A model generated the notes under the pieces. That model did no database searches, was not told where the DNA came from, and saw only the letters and a program-made list of their open reading frames with translations. A program made the position numbers and the translations under genes. Source: JAHJQZ01 sp963667595 (lineage in GTDB: Bacteria > Pseudomonadota > Alphaproteobacteria > Rhizobiales > Devosiaceae). From it: a stretch of 64,000 nucleotides of DNA. The DNA is taken from contig CAXXWD010000001.1 in assembly GCA_963667595.2 (NCBI GenBank), forward strand, positions 62,001-126,000, read 5' to 3'. Positions 8,742 to 18,300 of this stretch are shown here, piece by piece (position 1 is the first letter of the stretch; each line of letters opens with the position of its first letter).

Positions 8742-9746
8742 ATGAAGGCGTATCTCTTGTTTGCGCTCAAGCGCTTCCTGCAGCTTGTGGCGGTCGTGTT
8801 TGCCGGTGTTTCCGCCGCATTCGTCATTTCCCACCTGTCGCCCATCAGTCCTGTTGATTCCATCGTCAGCCGTATGACCGGCCGATCTGCCTACAGCCCC
8901 GAAGCCATCGCTTCCCTGCGGGCGACGCTGGAAGAACTCTTCGGCCTCGACGTGCCGATGTGGCAGCAATATCTCAATTTCCTTTCGCGTTTCGTACGCG
9001 GCGATCTCGGGCCGTCGCTTCTGGCCTTCCCGACCCCGGCCCTGCGCCTCGTCATGCTGGCGCTGCCCTGGACGGTCGGCCTTCTGGTCACGACCATTGT
9101 CATCAACTGGCTGATCGGCAATATTCTCGGCGGTCTGGCCGGCTACTATCAGGACAACAAGTTTCTCAAGGTGTTCGGCGTCATCGCCATCGGCATTCAG
9201 CCGATCCCTTATTACATCGTCGCCTTCCTGATGGTGATCATCTTCGGGTTCCTCTGGCCGGTCCTGCCGATTTCCGGCGGATTTTCCATGAATGTCCGGC
9301 CAGGCTGGACACCGCAATTCATCCTGTCGGTTCTGCACTACGCCATCCTGCCGGCCCTGTCGCTTGTCCTGGTGGGCATCGGCACATGGTTCCTCGGCAT
9401 GCGCGCCCTGGTCTCCAACATCGTCACCGAGGATTACGTCACCTATGCAGAACTCGCCGGCGTCAGACGCCCGACGATCCTGTTCGGTTACGTGATCCGC
9501 AATGCCCTGGTGCCGCAGCTCACATCCCTCGCCATGACCCTCGGGCTCATCTTCTCCGGTACAATCATCACCGAGCAGGTGTTCTCCTATCCTGGTCTCG
9601 GCAGCCTTCTGGTTCGTGCGGTGAATGAGGGCGACACCACCGTGGTTCTCGCCGTTTCGTCGATCGCGATCATCGCGGTTGCTTCCGCGATCTTCATCAT
9701 CGATCTGCTGCACCCCATCGTCGACCCGCGCGTGAAGGTAGAATAG
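8742..9746 (+). CDS. ABC transporter permease, DppB family
   Basis: A 334-residue inner-membrane subunit with about six membrane helices. The N-terminal helix and long first periplasmic loop (SPVDSIVSRMTG...FGLDVPMW) are typical of DppB/OppB proteins. The cytoplasmic coupling loop that contacts the ATPase is visible as YAELAGVRRPTILFGYVIRN, and the C-terminus ends in the family HPIVDPRV motif. It follows the binding-protein gene after an 84-base gap holding the hairpin, with GGAGAGGGA as its ribosome site. It should form the translocation channel together with the next gene product. Confidence 0.92.
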   Translation: MKAYLLFALKRFLQLVAVVFAGVSAAFVISHLSPISPVDSIVSRMTGRSAYSPEAIASLRATLEELFGLDVPMWQQYLNFLSRFVRGDLGPSLLAFPTPALRLVMLALPWTVGLLVTTIVINWLIGNILGGLAGYYQDNKFLKVFGVIAIGIQPIPYYIVAFLMVIIFGFLWPVLPISGGFSMNVRPGWTPQFILSVLHYAILPALSLVLVGIGTWFLGMRALVSNIVTEDYVTYAELAGVRRPTILFGYVIRNALVPQLTSLAMTLGLIFSGTIITEQVFSYPGLGSLLVRAVNEGDTTVVLAVSSIAIIAVASAIFIIDLLHPIVDPRVKVE

Positions 9747-9749
9747 ACA

Positions 9750-10607
9750 ATGTTCAGTGTTATCAAGGACCTTCTACGCTACAACGTCGAATTCCTCATC
9801 GGTGTTCTGCTGGTCGGCTTCATCGTCATCTTCGCGTGCCTCAACTTCTTCGCGCCGACGAGCCCCACCATGGTCTATGTGGTGCCGCCGGATCTGCCGC
9901 CGAGCTGGGCGCACTGGTTCGGCACCAATTCGCGCGGCCAGGAGATGTTCTGGCAATTGACCGAGGCGTTCTGGAACAGTCTGACGTTCGGCATCACCGT
10001 GGCGGTCATTTCCCGTATCATCTCGATCGGTGTGGGCATGTTCGCCGGCTATATGGGCGGCGCCATCGACCGCGTCCTGATGTTTTTCGCCGACATCTTC
10101 GTCGCCATCCCGATCTTTCCGATCCTGATCCTTTTCTATTTCGTGCTGAGGAGCGATCTCAACTCGTTCTCCCTGGCGCTGGTCATGGCCTGTTTCGGCT
10201 GGCCCTATGACGCACGGCTCATCCGCACCGTCGCCCTGGGGTTGCGGCATCGCGAGTTTACCCGTCAGGCGGTCTTTGCCGGCATGTCCTCGACCAAGAT
10301 CATGTTCGAGGAACACCTTCCCTACGTGATGCCGATCGTCTTTTCGACGGCCATGGCCAACATGATCTGGTCGATCGGCCTCGAGGTCACGCTGGCGGTT
10401 CTCGGGTTCACCAACATCACCATTCCCACCGTCGGCACGACACTGTTCTGGGCCAACAACCATTCGGCCCTGGTCGTCGGTGTCTGGTGGTGGATCCTCA
10501 TCCCGGTGGTGCTGATCATCATGTTGTTCATCGGCCTGTTCCTTCTGGCCGTTTCCATGAACGAATACATTGACCCGCGCAGCCGGCTTCGGCGGATGGG
10601 AGCGTGA
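9750..10607 (+). CDS. ABC transporter permease, DppC family
   Basis: A 285-residue partner of the upstream permease, separated from it by only three bases. It has an N-terminal membrane helix, the DppC-type lead-in WFGTNSRGQEMFW (the FGTDxxGRD-like motif of the family) and about five further helices. The coupling loop near residues 170-190 reads RQAVFAGMSSTKIMFEEHLP. The C-terminal YIDPRSRLRRMGA matches the usual DPR ending. Its stop overlaps the region of the next start, consistent with tight co-expression. Confidence 0.92.
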   Translation: MFSVIKDLLRYNVEFLIGVLLVGFIVIFACLNFFAPTSPTMVYVVPPDLPPSWAHWFGTNSRGQEMFWQLTEAFWNSLTFGITVAVISRIISIGVGMFAGYMGGAIDRVLMFFADIFVAIPIFPILILFYFVLRSDLNSFSLALVMACFGWPYDARLIRTVALGLRHREFTRQAVFAGMSSTKIMFEEHLPYVMPIVFSTAMANMIWSIGLEVTLAVLGFTNITIPTVGTTLFWANNHSALVVGVWWWILIPVVLIIMLFIGLFLLAVSMNEYIDPRSRLRRMGA

Positions 10608-10609
10608 CC

Positions 10610-11647
10610 ATGCAGAAAGATATTCTCAAGGTCGACGGTCTCAAGGCCTATTACCTGATGAACTATTACGGCATCTCCCGCGAGGTGCGCGCCGTGGACG
10701 ACATCACCATGTCGATCAAGCACAATGAGATCTACGGCATCGCCGGCGAGAGTTCGAGCGGCAAGACCAGTCTCATCAAGGTTCTCGCTGCCGCCATCCG
10801 CCCTCCCCTGCGCGTCGTTGCAGGGAACGTTACCTATGATTTCGAAGGCCGTATCATCGATCCGAGCAAGGCCAGCGAGGACGAGCTTCAGGATATTCGC
10901 TGGAAGAACCTGAGCTACATCATGCAAGGCTCGATGAGCGTTCTAAATCCGCTGAGGCGGATCGAACGCATCTTCGCCGATTTCGCCGAACGGCCGCTCG
11001 GGCTGACCGGTCCTGCCTTCCGGCATCGTGTCGAAGAACATCTCGATAATCTGAAACTGCCGAAATCCGTTCTTCGAGCCTATCCGCACGAACTGTCGGG
11101 CGGCATGCGCCAGCGCGTAACCATCGGGCTTGCCACCGTGTGCCATCCCGAATTCATCATCGCCGACGAACCGACCACGGCGCTCGACGTGGTGGTGCAA
11201 AAGGATGTTCTGTCCCTGTTGCGCAACATCCAGCAGGAGATGCAGTCCTCGGTGATCTTCGTGACGCACGACATGGCCGTGCATGCCAACATCGCCGATC
11301 GCGTCGGTATCATCTACGCCGGCCGCCTCGTCGAGGAGGCGCCGACGCGCGATCTTTTCCTCGCGCCAAAACATCCCTACACCGCGCATCTGGTCGCCAG
11401 TCTTCCCCGTATCGGCGACACGCGGCAACGGCCGGCGCTTGAAGGACGGCCGCCCAATCTCGCCGATCCGCCAACCGGATGCCGGTTCCACCCGCGTTGT
11501 CCGCTGGCGATCGAAAAATGCAGGACCGAGGTTCCGCCGCTGGTTTCGGTCGGCACCGAGCACCGCTCGGCCTGCTGGCGTTCGGATGACGTCCGTCCCG
11601 TTATTGAGGAAGCCGGCCACGCCGCGGGCGCAAAGGTGATGGCATGA
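10610..11647 (+). CDS. ABC transporter ATP-binding protein, DppD family
   Basis: A 345-residue ATPase. Walker A is GESSSGKT (46-53), with Ser at the position that is usually Gly in this family. The signature is LSGGMRQRV and Walker B is FIIADE. The C-terminus holds the oligopeptide-type extension with four cysteines (GCRFHPRC, KC, SACW), known from DppD/OppD proteins. I used the ATG at 10610, eight bases after GGAG. A GTG at 10604 overlapping the previous stop is also possible, but lies too close to the ribosome site. It should pair with the next gene product as a heterodimeric motor. Confidence 0.92.
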   Translation: MQKDILKVDGLKAYYLMNYYGISREVRAVDDITMSIKHNEIYGIAGESSSGKTSLIKVLAAAIRPPLRVVAGNVTYDFEGRIIDPSKASEDELQDIRWKNLSYIMQGSMSVLNPLRRIERIFADFAERPLGLTGPAFRHRVEEHLDNLKLPKSVLRAYPHELSGGMRQRVTIGLATVCHPEFIIADEPTTALDVVVQKDVLSLLRNIQQEMQSSVIFVTHDMAVHANIADRVGIIYAGRLVEEAPTRDLFLAPKHPYTAHLVASLPRIGDTRQRPALEGRPPNLADPPTGCRFHPRCPLAIEKCRTEVPPLVSVGTEHRSACWRSDDVRPVIEEAGHAAGAKVMA

Positions 11648-12561
11648 CCGCTCTTTTGGAAGTCGATCACGTTCACAAGCGTTTCGCCATGGGCGGGATT
11701 ATGTCGCGCACCGTCATCGATGCGGTTTTCGACGCCAATTTCACCATCGAAAAGGAAAACCCGGAGATCTTCACGATCATTGGCGAATCCGGCTCCGGCA
11801 AGACGACGCTGGCGCGCATGATCCTCGGGCTCGAGACCCCGACCGAAGGCACCATCCGTTTCAACGGCCAGCCGATCCCCGTCGGTTTGTGGGACAAGCG
11901 TCGGCATGAGTTCATGGCCACCGTTCAGCCGGTGTTTCAGAACCCGTTCGAAGCTTTCAACCCGCTGAAACGCGTCGATCGTTATCTCGAATCCACCGCG
12001 ACCGCCTTCCACCACAAGAAGGATCGCGCCGCCATCGACGAAGCCATGGACCAGGCGCTGGTCAAGGTCGGCCTGACCCTGGCCGAAGTGAAGGGCCGGT
12101 ATCCGCACGAGCTGTCGGGTGGCCAGTTGCAGCGCTGCGCCATCGCGCGCGCCCTTGTGTGTGACCCCAACGTCATCATCGCCGACGAACCGGTCTCGAT
12201 GGTCGATGCCTCGCTGCGCATGTCCATCGTCAATCTCCTGCGTTCGCTGAGGGATCAACATGGCGTGACGGTCATCTACATCACCCACGATCTGGCGACC
12301 GCCTATTACATCTCCGACCGCATCATCATCATGCAAAAGGGGCGCGTGGTGGAAATGGGCCCGGCCCGCCCGGTGCTCGATATGCCGCAGCATCCCTATT
12401 CCAAGCTGTTGAAGGCGTCGGTGCTGTCGCCGGAGAACGCCGGACAGGGCGATCTCAAGCCGGCCAACGAGCTGATCGCCGCCAGCGACGAGATGCTGGC
12501 CAAGGCCGTTTCCAGCAAGATGGTGGAAATGCCCGACGGCCGCTTCGTGCGCTCAAACTAG
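11644..12561 (+). CDS. ABC transporter ATP-binding protein, DppF family
   Basis: A 305-residue ATPase that starts within the stop of the previous gene (ATGA overlap). It has Walker A GESGSGKT (47-54), a complete LSGGQLQR signature, Walker B VIIADE and the switch motif YITHDLA. The C-terminal extension is shorter than in DppD and lacks the four-cysteine group, as expected for the F-type partner. It completes a five-gene importer. The TAG stop is supplied by the CTAGAGC end of a dispersed repeat. Confidence 0.92.
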   Translation: MTALLEVDHVHKRFAMGGIMSRTVIDAVFDANFTIEKENPEIFTIIGESGSGKTTLARMILGLETPTEGTIRFNGQPIPVGLWDKRRHEFMATVQPVFQNPFEAFNPLKRVDRYLESTATAFHHKKDRAAIDEAMDQALVKVGLTLAEVKGRYPHELSGGQLQRCAIARALVCDPNVIIADEPVSMVDASLRMSIVNLLRSLRDQHGVTVIYITHDLATAYYISDRIIIMQKGRVVEMGPARPVLDMPQHPYSKLLKASVLSPENAGQGDLKPANELIAASDEMLAKAVSSKMVEMPDGRFVRSN

Positions 12562-12655
12562 AGCGGCGTGCGAAAAAGTGGCATCCGGTTTTTCGCGCAA
12601 CCGCCGCGACCGTCAGGAATGAGAGCCGGGCGTTTTGATGCACTCAAAACGCCCG
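12558..12655. repeat. Dispersed CTAG-bounded palindromic repeat, copy 2
   Basis: Aligns with 4490-4590. It begins CTAGAGC, carries the GCGAAAAAGTGG...GGTTTTTCGCGC core and ends in a perfect GGGCGTTTTGA/TCAAAACGCCC hairpin with a five-base loop. It contains the stop codon of the upstream ATPase gene. Confidence 0.78.
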
Positions 12656-12716
12656 ATGCTTAATGGCAAACGGCACCGTCTTCCCCTCGACATTTGCACA
12701 CATCGTTTACCGTCTC

Positions 12717-12750
12717 AGTGGACCCCCGCAACGTGATCGCAGGGTCCACT
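12717..12750. repeat. Inverted repeat in the gap downstream of pbpC
   Basis: AGTGGACCC and GGGTCCACT form nine-base arms around a 16-base loop. A second small palindrome, CATCACG/CGTGATG, is at 12868-12884. These lie in the roughly 300-base stretch (12656-12962) between the repeat and the pbpC stop, which otherwise shows no gene. The first could fold as a terminator-like hairpin between converging genes, but it lacks a T-run on either strand. Confidence 0.4.
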
Positions 12751-12962
12751 CTCATCAACATTCTGCCAAGGGACTTGTTGACGAACTTATTGATTTTTCT
12801 GTTTTTTGTCGACAGGCAAGCGAACCTTTCCAGCACGCATAGAAGTTGCTCCGCGTGTAGTTCCTAGCATCACGTGCCGTGATGACTCGGAGTATAGGCC
12901 GGCCGATGCGCAAACAAACGGGGCGAACCAAGACGTCGGACCGACAACAGGACTCCCCCAAC

Positions 12963-15110
12963 CTATTGCAGAAACACCTTGACGCTGTCGGACTGGCCGG
13001 CGGCATCGACCACCGACAGGGTGACGAAGCCCGGCCCGTCCGGCACGAGGCTGGTCTGTCGGGCAAAATCGGATTGGTTGAGCGGCGCGCCGTTGACGAA
13101 ATAGGTGAAAGGCGGCACGCCGTTGCGGATCTTGACCACCAGCTTCTGGCCGCTGCCCTCGCCAAGACCGAGATCGACATCCACTCCGTTGGCGGGAAAG
13201 GCGATTTCCGGCGCCGGGCTTTTCGCCACCAGCGCGGCATTGGGGTGGCGGAAGTGCTGCAAGGGGTCGGGCAGTTGCGCGTTGGCGACAAGGAGCGCGC
13301 CTTTCGGCGGGTCCTTTAGCGGCACACTCGGCGCGCCGAGCCGGTCGAAACTCTCGAACAACAGGGGCGCGGCGGCGGAAATGCCGGTCATGCCCGGCAC
13401 CGAAGCCCCATCCGGACGGCCGACCCAGACGCCGATCACCGTCTTGCCGTCGAACCCGATCGACCAGGCATCGCGATAGCCGTAAGACGTGCCGGTCTTG
13501 AAGGCGATGCGCCCGGCCGCGCCGTTGCGCGGCGGCGCGACGTCGGCCAGGATATTGGAAACATACCAGGCCGCCAGTTCGTCGAGGACAGGCGGACGCG
13601 GCCCCGACCAGGTTGCGGACGGATTGGCGCCGTCGACCAGAGACATCGGCGTACCGCCGCCTGCGATCGAGCCATAAAGCGCCACCAGATCGCGCAGGGT
13701 CACCCCGACCCCACCCAGCCCGATGGCCAGACCCGGCACCGTGTTGGCGTCGGGCAGAGCCGGGCTAACACCCGCGCGCCTCAAACGCGCCAACAGGCGC
13801 GCCGGCCCCACCGCATCGAGAACGATGACCGCCGGTATGTTGAGCGACGACGTCAGGGCCTGACGCATGGTGACCGTACCACGGTTGAGCCCGTCGAAAT
13901 TGACCGGCACATAACCGGAAAAGCCGGTGGGGCGGTCAGCGATCAGGCTTTCCGGGTGGGCCAGCCCCAGTTCGAAGGCGAGACCATAGATCAGCGGCTT
14001 GAGCGTCGAGCCCGGCGACCGTTCGGCCCTGGTCATGTCGATGAACCCGTCGCTTTCGCTCGCCATCAGGCCGGCCGAACCGACCGAAGCGAGAACCTCG
14101 CCGCTTTTGAGGTCGGCAACCACGATGCCGACCGACACTTCAGGTCCCAGTTCGGCGGCGCGCGCAGCGGCAAGCTTTTCGAGGCTCCGTTGCAGTTTGC
14201 TGTCGACGGTCAACGCGATGCGCTCATCGTCCGGATGGTTGCCGATCGCCGCCTGTGCCAGATGCGGCGCCAGCATGGGAAAATCGCGCCGGGCAACGGG
14301 AACAGCCTCGCGCCGGGCGAATTCCGCTTCCTCGGAACCGACGACGCCCGCGCCGACCAGCCGGTCGAGCACGCGATCGCGGCTGGCCGCGGCCGAAACC
14401 GGATCGCGATCCGGACGCCGCGCTTCCGGAGATTGTGGCAGCGCCACCAGAAGCGCCGCCTCGGCGGTGGTCAACCGCGCCGGCTCCTTGCCGAAATAGG
14501 AAAGGCTCGCCGCCCGGACGCCCTCGATATTGCCGCCATAGGGCGCGAGCATCAGATAGAGGTCGAGAATGTCGCTTTTGCTCAATGTCTTTTCGAGCTT
14601 TGCGGCATAGGCCATCTGCCGGATCTTGGCGTAAAGACTGCGGGTCGACGCCTGATCGATCAGACGCGCCACCTGCATGGTAAGGGTGGAGCCGCCCGAA
14701 ACGATATGCCCCCCAGCCCCGATAAATTGCAGCCCGGCGCGCAGCATGGACGGCCAGTCGATGCCGTCATGAGCGTAAAAAGTCTTGTCCTCGTAGCCGA
14801 TCAGCATGTCGACGAAATGCCTGTCGACATCCTTGAGATCGACCCGCAAACGCCAGCGCCCTTCCGGCGTGGTGAAGCCCCGCAGCAGCCGCCCGTCACG
14901 ATCGACAACCACGCGCGACACGCTGAGGTCCGCCGGATGAGGAACCAGCGGCAGATCGCTGAGAATACCGGTCACAAGACAGGCAATGGCAAAGACGCTG
15001 CCGATGAGAACGGTCACGGCCGCCGTCAACAGCGTCTGGATCCACCAAGGGAGTGGGTTTGTTTCGGTTGTCGTTCCGACTTCGTTCAAACCATGCGTCC
15101 TAGTGAGCAT
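12963..15110 (-). CDS. pbpC: Penicillin-binding protein 1C
   Basis: A 715-residue bifunctional peptidoglycan synthase type protein. It has a single N-terminal membrane anchor (residues 24-50). The GT51 glycosyltransferase domain carries catalytic Glu107 in YEDKTFYAHDG and the SGGSTLTMQ motif near 138. The transpeptidase domain has SxxK at Ser368-Lys371, SxN at 422-424 and KTG at 538-540, followed by the C-terminal domain typical of PBP1C. All catalytic residues are present. I chose the ATG at 15110; the open frame continues 33 codons further, but that part only translates a palindromic repeat. It lies downstream of, and on the same strand as, the alpha-2-macroglobulin gene, the well-known partnership (yfhM-pbpC in E. 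coli). The partner is thought to trap proteases that breach the outer membrane while PbpC repairs the wall. Confidence 0.93.
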   Translation of the reverse strand: MLTRTHGLNEVGTTTETNPLPWWIQTLLTAAVTVLIGSVFAIACLVTGILSDLPLVPHPADLSVSRVVVDRDGRLLRGFTTPEGRWRLRVDLKDVDRHFVDMLIGYEDKTFYAHDGIDWPSMLRAGLQFIGAGGHIVSGGSTLTMQVARLIDQASTRSLYAKIRQMAYAAKLEKTLSKSDILDLYLMLAPYGGNIEGVRAASLSYFGKEPARLTTAEAALLVALPQSPEARRPDRDPVSAAASRDRVLDRLVGAGVVGSEEAEFARREAVPVARRDFPMLAPHLAQAAIGNHPDDERIALTVDSKLQRSLEKLAAARAAELGPEVSVGIVVADLKSGEVLASVGSAGLMASESDGFIDMTRAERSPGSTLKPLIYGLAFELGLAHPESLIADRPTGFSGYVPVNFDGLNRGTVTMRQALTSSLNIPAVIVLDAVGPARLLARLRRAGVSPALPDANTVPGLAIGLGGVGVTLRDLVALYGSIAGGGTPMSLVDGANPSATWSGPRPPVLDELAAWYVSNILADVAPPRNGAAGRIAFKTGTSYGYRDAWSIGFDGKTVIGVWVGRPDGASVPGMTGISAAAPLLFESFDRLGAPSVPLKDPPKGALLVANAQLPDPLQHFRHPNAALVAKSPAPEIAFPANGVDVDLGLGEGSGQKLVVKIRNGVPPFTYFVNGAPLNQSDFARQTSLVPDGPGFVTLSVVDAAGQSDSVKVFLQ

Positions 15111-15119
15111 CGCCGCTCG

Positions 15120-15284
15120 CCTCTTCTCCCTCCCCTTGATGGGGAGGGTGGCCCGGCAAAGCCGGGTCGGGTGGGGTGGAGCCGATGGCACCGCCGTTAT
15201 TCCCCCCACCCAGGCTCACGACGGACTTAGCAGGAGCTAAGTCCTGTTCGCCAACCCTCCCCACAAGGGGGAGGGAAAAAGAGG
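15120..15284. repeat. 165-bp palindromic repeat between the alpha-2-macroglobulin and pbpC genes
   Basis: The two ends are imperfect inverted copies of about 33 bases (left CCTCTTCTCCCTCCCC..., right reading the same on the other strand). Inside are a CCCGGC/GCCGGG hairpin and a GGACTTAGC/GCTAAGTCC hairpin. The structure resembles non-autonomous mini-elements widespread in Hyphomicrobiales. It occupies almost all of the gap between the two genes. Confidence 0.7.
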
Positions 15285-15303
15285 GGCAAACCGCAGTACT
15301 CCC

Positions 15304-18300
15304 CTACCCGCCGGCCGAGGGGATGATCACCTCCTCGGCTGCGGTATTGGCGCGAAGGTTGGGCCGGTACATGTCCTCGACCACCGCGCCGGGTTCAGTG
15401 AAGCTGCCCGGCGTTACCGCCCGAAGCATATAGGCAGTCGAGAAGTCCGGCGTAAGTTCGCTGTAGCGGAAGGCGGCGACATATTCGTCGGTGCGCGATT
15501 CCACATGCAGCGGCGTATCGACGTTGAGCCAGCTCAGATCGCCGACGCCGCTCGCCGCCGACAGGTCGGGATTCTCGATCTCGAATCCGGCCGGCAGCGG
15601 ATCGGTCACGACATACTGGCCGGAACCGAGTGCCGTCGCCCGCATGGTGAGGACCATCACGAAGCGATCGTTCTGCGACGCCGTGTCGAGCCCCGGGACC
15701 GGAGTGCCATCGAGCCGGTAGATAGACCGGGAGATGGTGAAACCGGCATTCGTCGCCGGTGGCGGTTCGCTCGGCAGCCCGGTCACCGAAACCGTCGCTT
15801 CCGTCGCCTTGTTGCCGTTGTTGGTGATGGCCAACGGCTCTGCCACGAGGTCTTCGGCAAGAAAACGCCGATAGACCGGACTGTCGAGCGTCTCACCATT
15901 GATCGCAACGGTGCCGCTCGCGGTGTCGCGGCCAAGCCCGGCCGCCGCGACCAGCGTCCAGGCATCCTCCTGGGTCGAGGTGTAGCGGGCGGCGTCGCGC
16001 AGGCCGGCCAGTTGTCTGGCCAGCTTGGCGAGATCGACACCGGTCGGCTTGAACTCACTGGCGAGCGCCAGAACGCCGGCGAGATCGCGCAACCGGCTGC
16101 CATAGTCGGAACGATAACGCGTATCGTCGTCCGAAACCGCCAGATCGGCAATTGCTGCGGCAAAGCCGGTCGCCGCCCGCGTGCGCTCTCCGTAAAGCGC
16201 CAGCGCCGCGCCGATCTGCGCCTTGCTGAGAGGCGAGCCGAACCGGTCGAGCCGCGCCTCTAGATAATAGCGCAGGTCGCCGATGGCGGCCCGCCCGGCC
16301 CGCGCCAGATCGTAAAGGGCATAGGCGAGATCCTCGCCCCCTTCAGTGAAATCGGACGCGTAGGACACCTGGTTGGAGAGATTGTCGAGCGCCATCTCGA
16401 GCGATGTGTCCGGAATGTCGTATCCGGCCGCCTGAGCCCTTAACAGGAAGTCGGTAACATAGGCGTCGAGCCAGAGTTCGGTATAGGAGAACGGTCCCCA
16501 GAGCCCGAAGCCGCCGGTCGACGTTTGCTTGGACAAAAGATCGGCGATAGCGTTTTCGACCTTCGTCTTGAGAGCGGCATCGCTGCCAAGACCCACCATG
16601 CCCGCCACTTCGTTGAGATAGAGAAGCGGCAAAGCCCGGCTGGTGACCTGCTCGGCGCAGCCATAGGGATAGCGGTCGAGCGCCAACAGGAGTTCGGGCA
16701 CGTTGAGCCGCGCCAGAGGCCCGACGGCAACGGTCATGACCCCCGTTCCCGGCAGGAAACCGGCAAGATAGCCGGCATCGAGATCGAGCGTCGCGCCCGG
16801 TTCGATCGGCAGGGTCGAACGCGTGGTCATCTGCTGGCTCGTTGCGCGCACCCCGAGGGTCAGGCTCTTGACGAGAGCATTACCGTTCGGATCGGTGACC
16901 AGCACGCGGAAGTCGTGATCCCCGATGGCCGTGCCGATCAGCGTGAAATCGAACGACGCCCGTCCGCCCAGCGCAATATCGGCAACACGCATGTCGTCGT
17001 CGCTGGCCAGACCGTCCTTGGTGGCCAGTTCGACCTGATAGTCTCCGGCTGCGCCACTGACGTTGGCGATCTCGACTAGAAGCCGTGCACTGTCGCCCAC
17101 GCGCAGGAAGCGTGGTGGCGACAGGGTAACAACCACCGGATCGTGCACCACCACATCCTTTGAAGCATGGCCGACCGCCTTGTCGGTCCAGGCCATGGCC
17201 ATGACGCGCACCGTGCCGTTGAAATCGGGCATGTCGAAAATGACGCTGGCCGTGCCGTCCTCGCCGATTTCGACGATGCCGGAGTGCTGGGCCACCAGGA
17301 CCGTGGTCGGTGGTGGCGCGCCGTTCTGGCCGAGCATGCCGTCGCCACCGGACCGAACCGCACCGATCAGGCCCTGCATTGGGTCGATCAACTGGCCGTA
17401 AAGGTCGCGGATGGCGACACCGAGCTGGCGCTGGCCGTAGAACCAGCCGTCCGGATCAGGCGGTTTGAAGCCGGTGAGATTGAGGATGCCGAGATCGACG
17501 GCGGCGACGGCGACATAAGCCGTCTCGCCGGCATGATCCTTGCCGATATCGATTTTGGCCGTGAAGGCCTGACGCGGCAAAGACTCTTCGGGTACGTCCA
17601 GGCCGACATCGATGAGCCGGGCCCCCGGTTCGACATCGGCAAAGGCCAGGCCGACGGCCCGCGCCGGCATACGCTTTTCGGCCGCATCGGCGGGCCGGTA
17701 AAGCAGCGCCGTCACATAGGCGCCGGGCCCCCAGTCCTCGGTCACGGGCAGCTCGACGCTTATGCCTTCGGCCGGCACGTCGACCGCTTTCATGTCGATG
17801 ATGCGGTCGTCGACCACCAGAACCAGAGCCGTCCCGGCGAATTGCGGTTCGAGCCTGAGCGTGGCGGTTTCGCCTAGCGCATAGGCCGGCTTGTCGAGCG
17901 CCACGTCCAGCGTGTCGGGCGTGTCCGACCCCGCTTCGGCGTAATAATAGCCGGCATAGAAACTGTAACTCGACGAAGTCGGCTTTTCGCCGGTTCTGTT
18001 GATTTCAAACAGATACCGGCCCCACTTGACCGGGGCGCTGACACGGACCGGACCATCGGATTTGGTTTCGACGCTGCCATTGGCAACCTTTGTCGTCGAG
18101 GTGATGGCTTCCCATTTCCAGGTGCCATCCTCGCGATACCACTGATAGGTGGTGGTAATACGCGACAGCGTCCAGTCGAGACTGGCCCCGGACCGGAGCG
18201 TCCCGTCCGGCGCAACGGAGATGATGTCGAAACCGGCTTCGCTGCCCTCGCCGAGATCCTTGCCCTTGAAGGCCGGCATGATGCCGATGCGATCGGTATC

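Noticed and set aside
12656..12962. Possible small RNA gene near the two inverted repeats
   Set aside because: Hairpins are present, but I could not find a promoter or a T-run that would define a transcript, and no known RNA family is recognisable.
15111..15209. A 33-codon N-terminal extension of PbpC
   Set aside because: It only translates the palindromic repeat, and the membrane anchor already follows naturally from the ATG at 15110.
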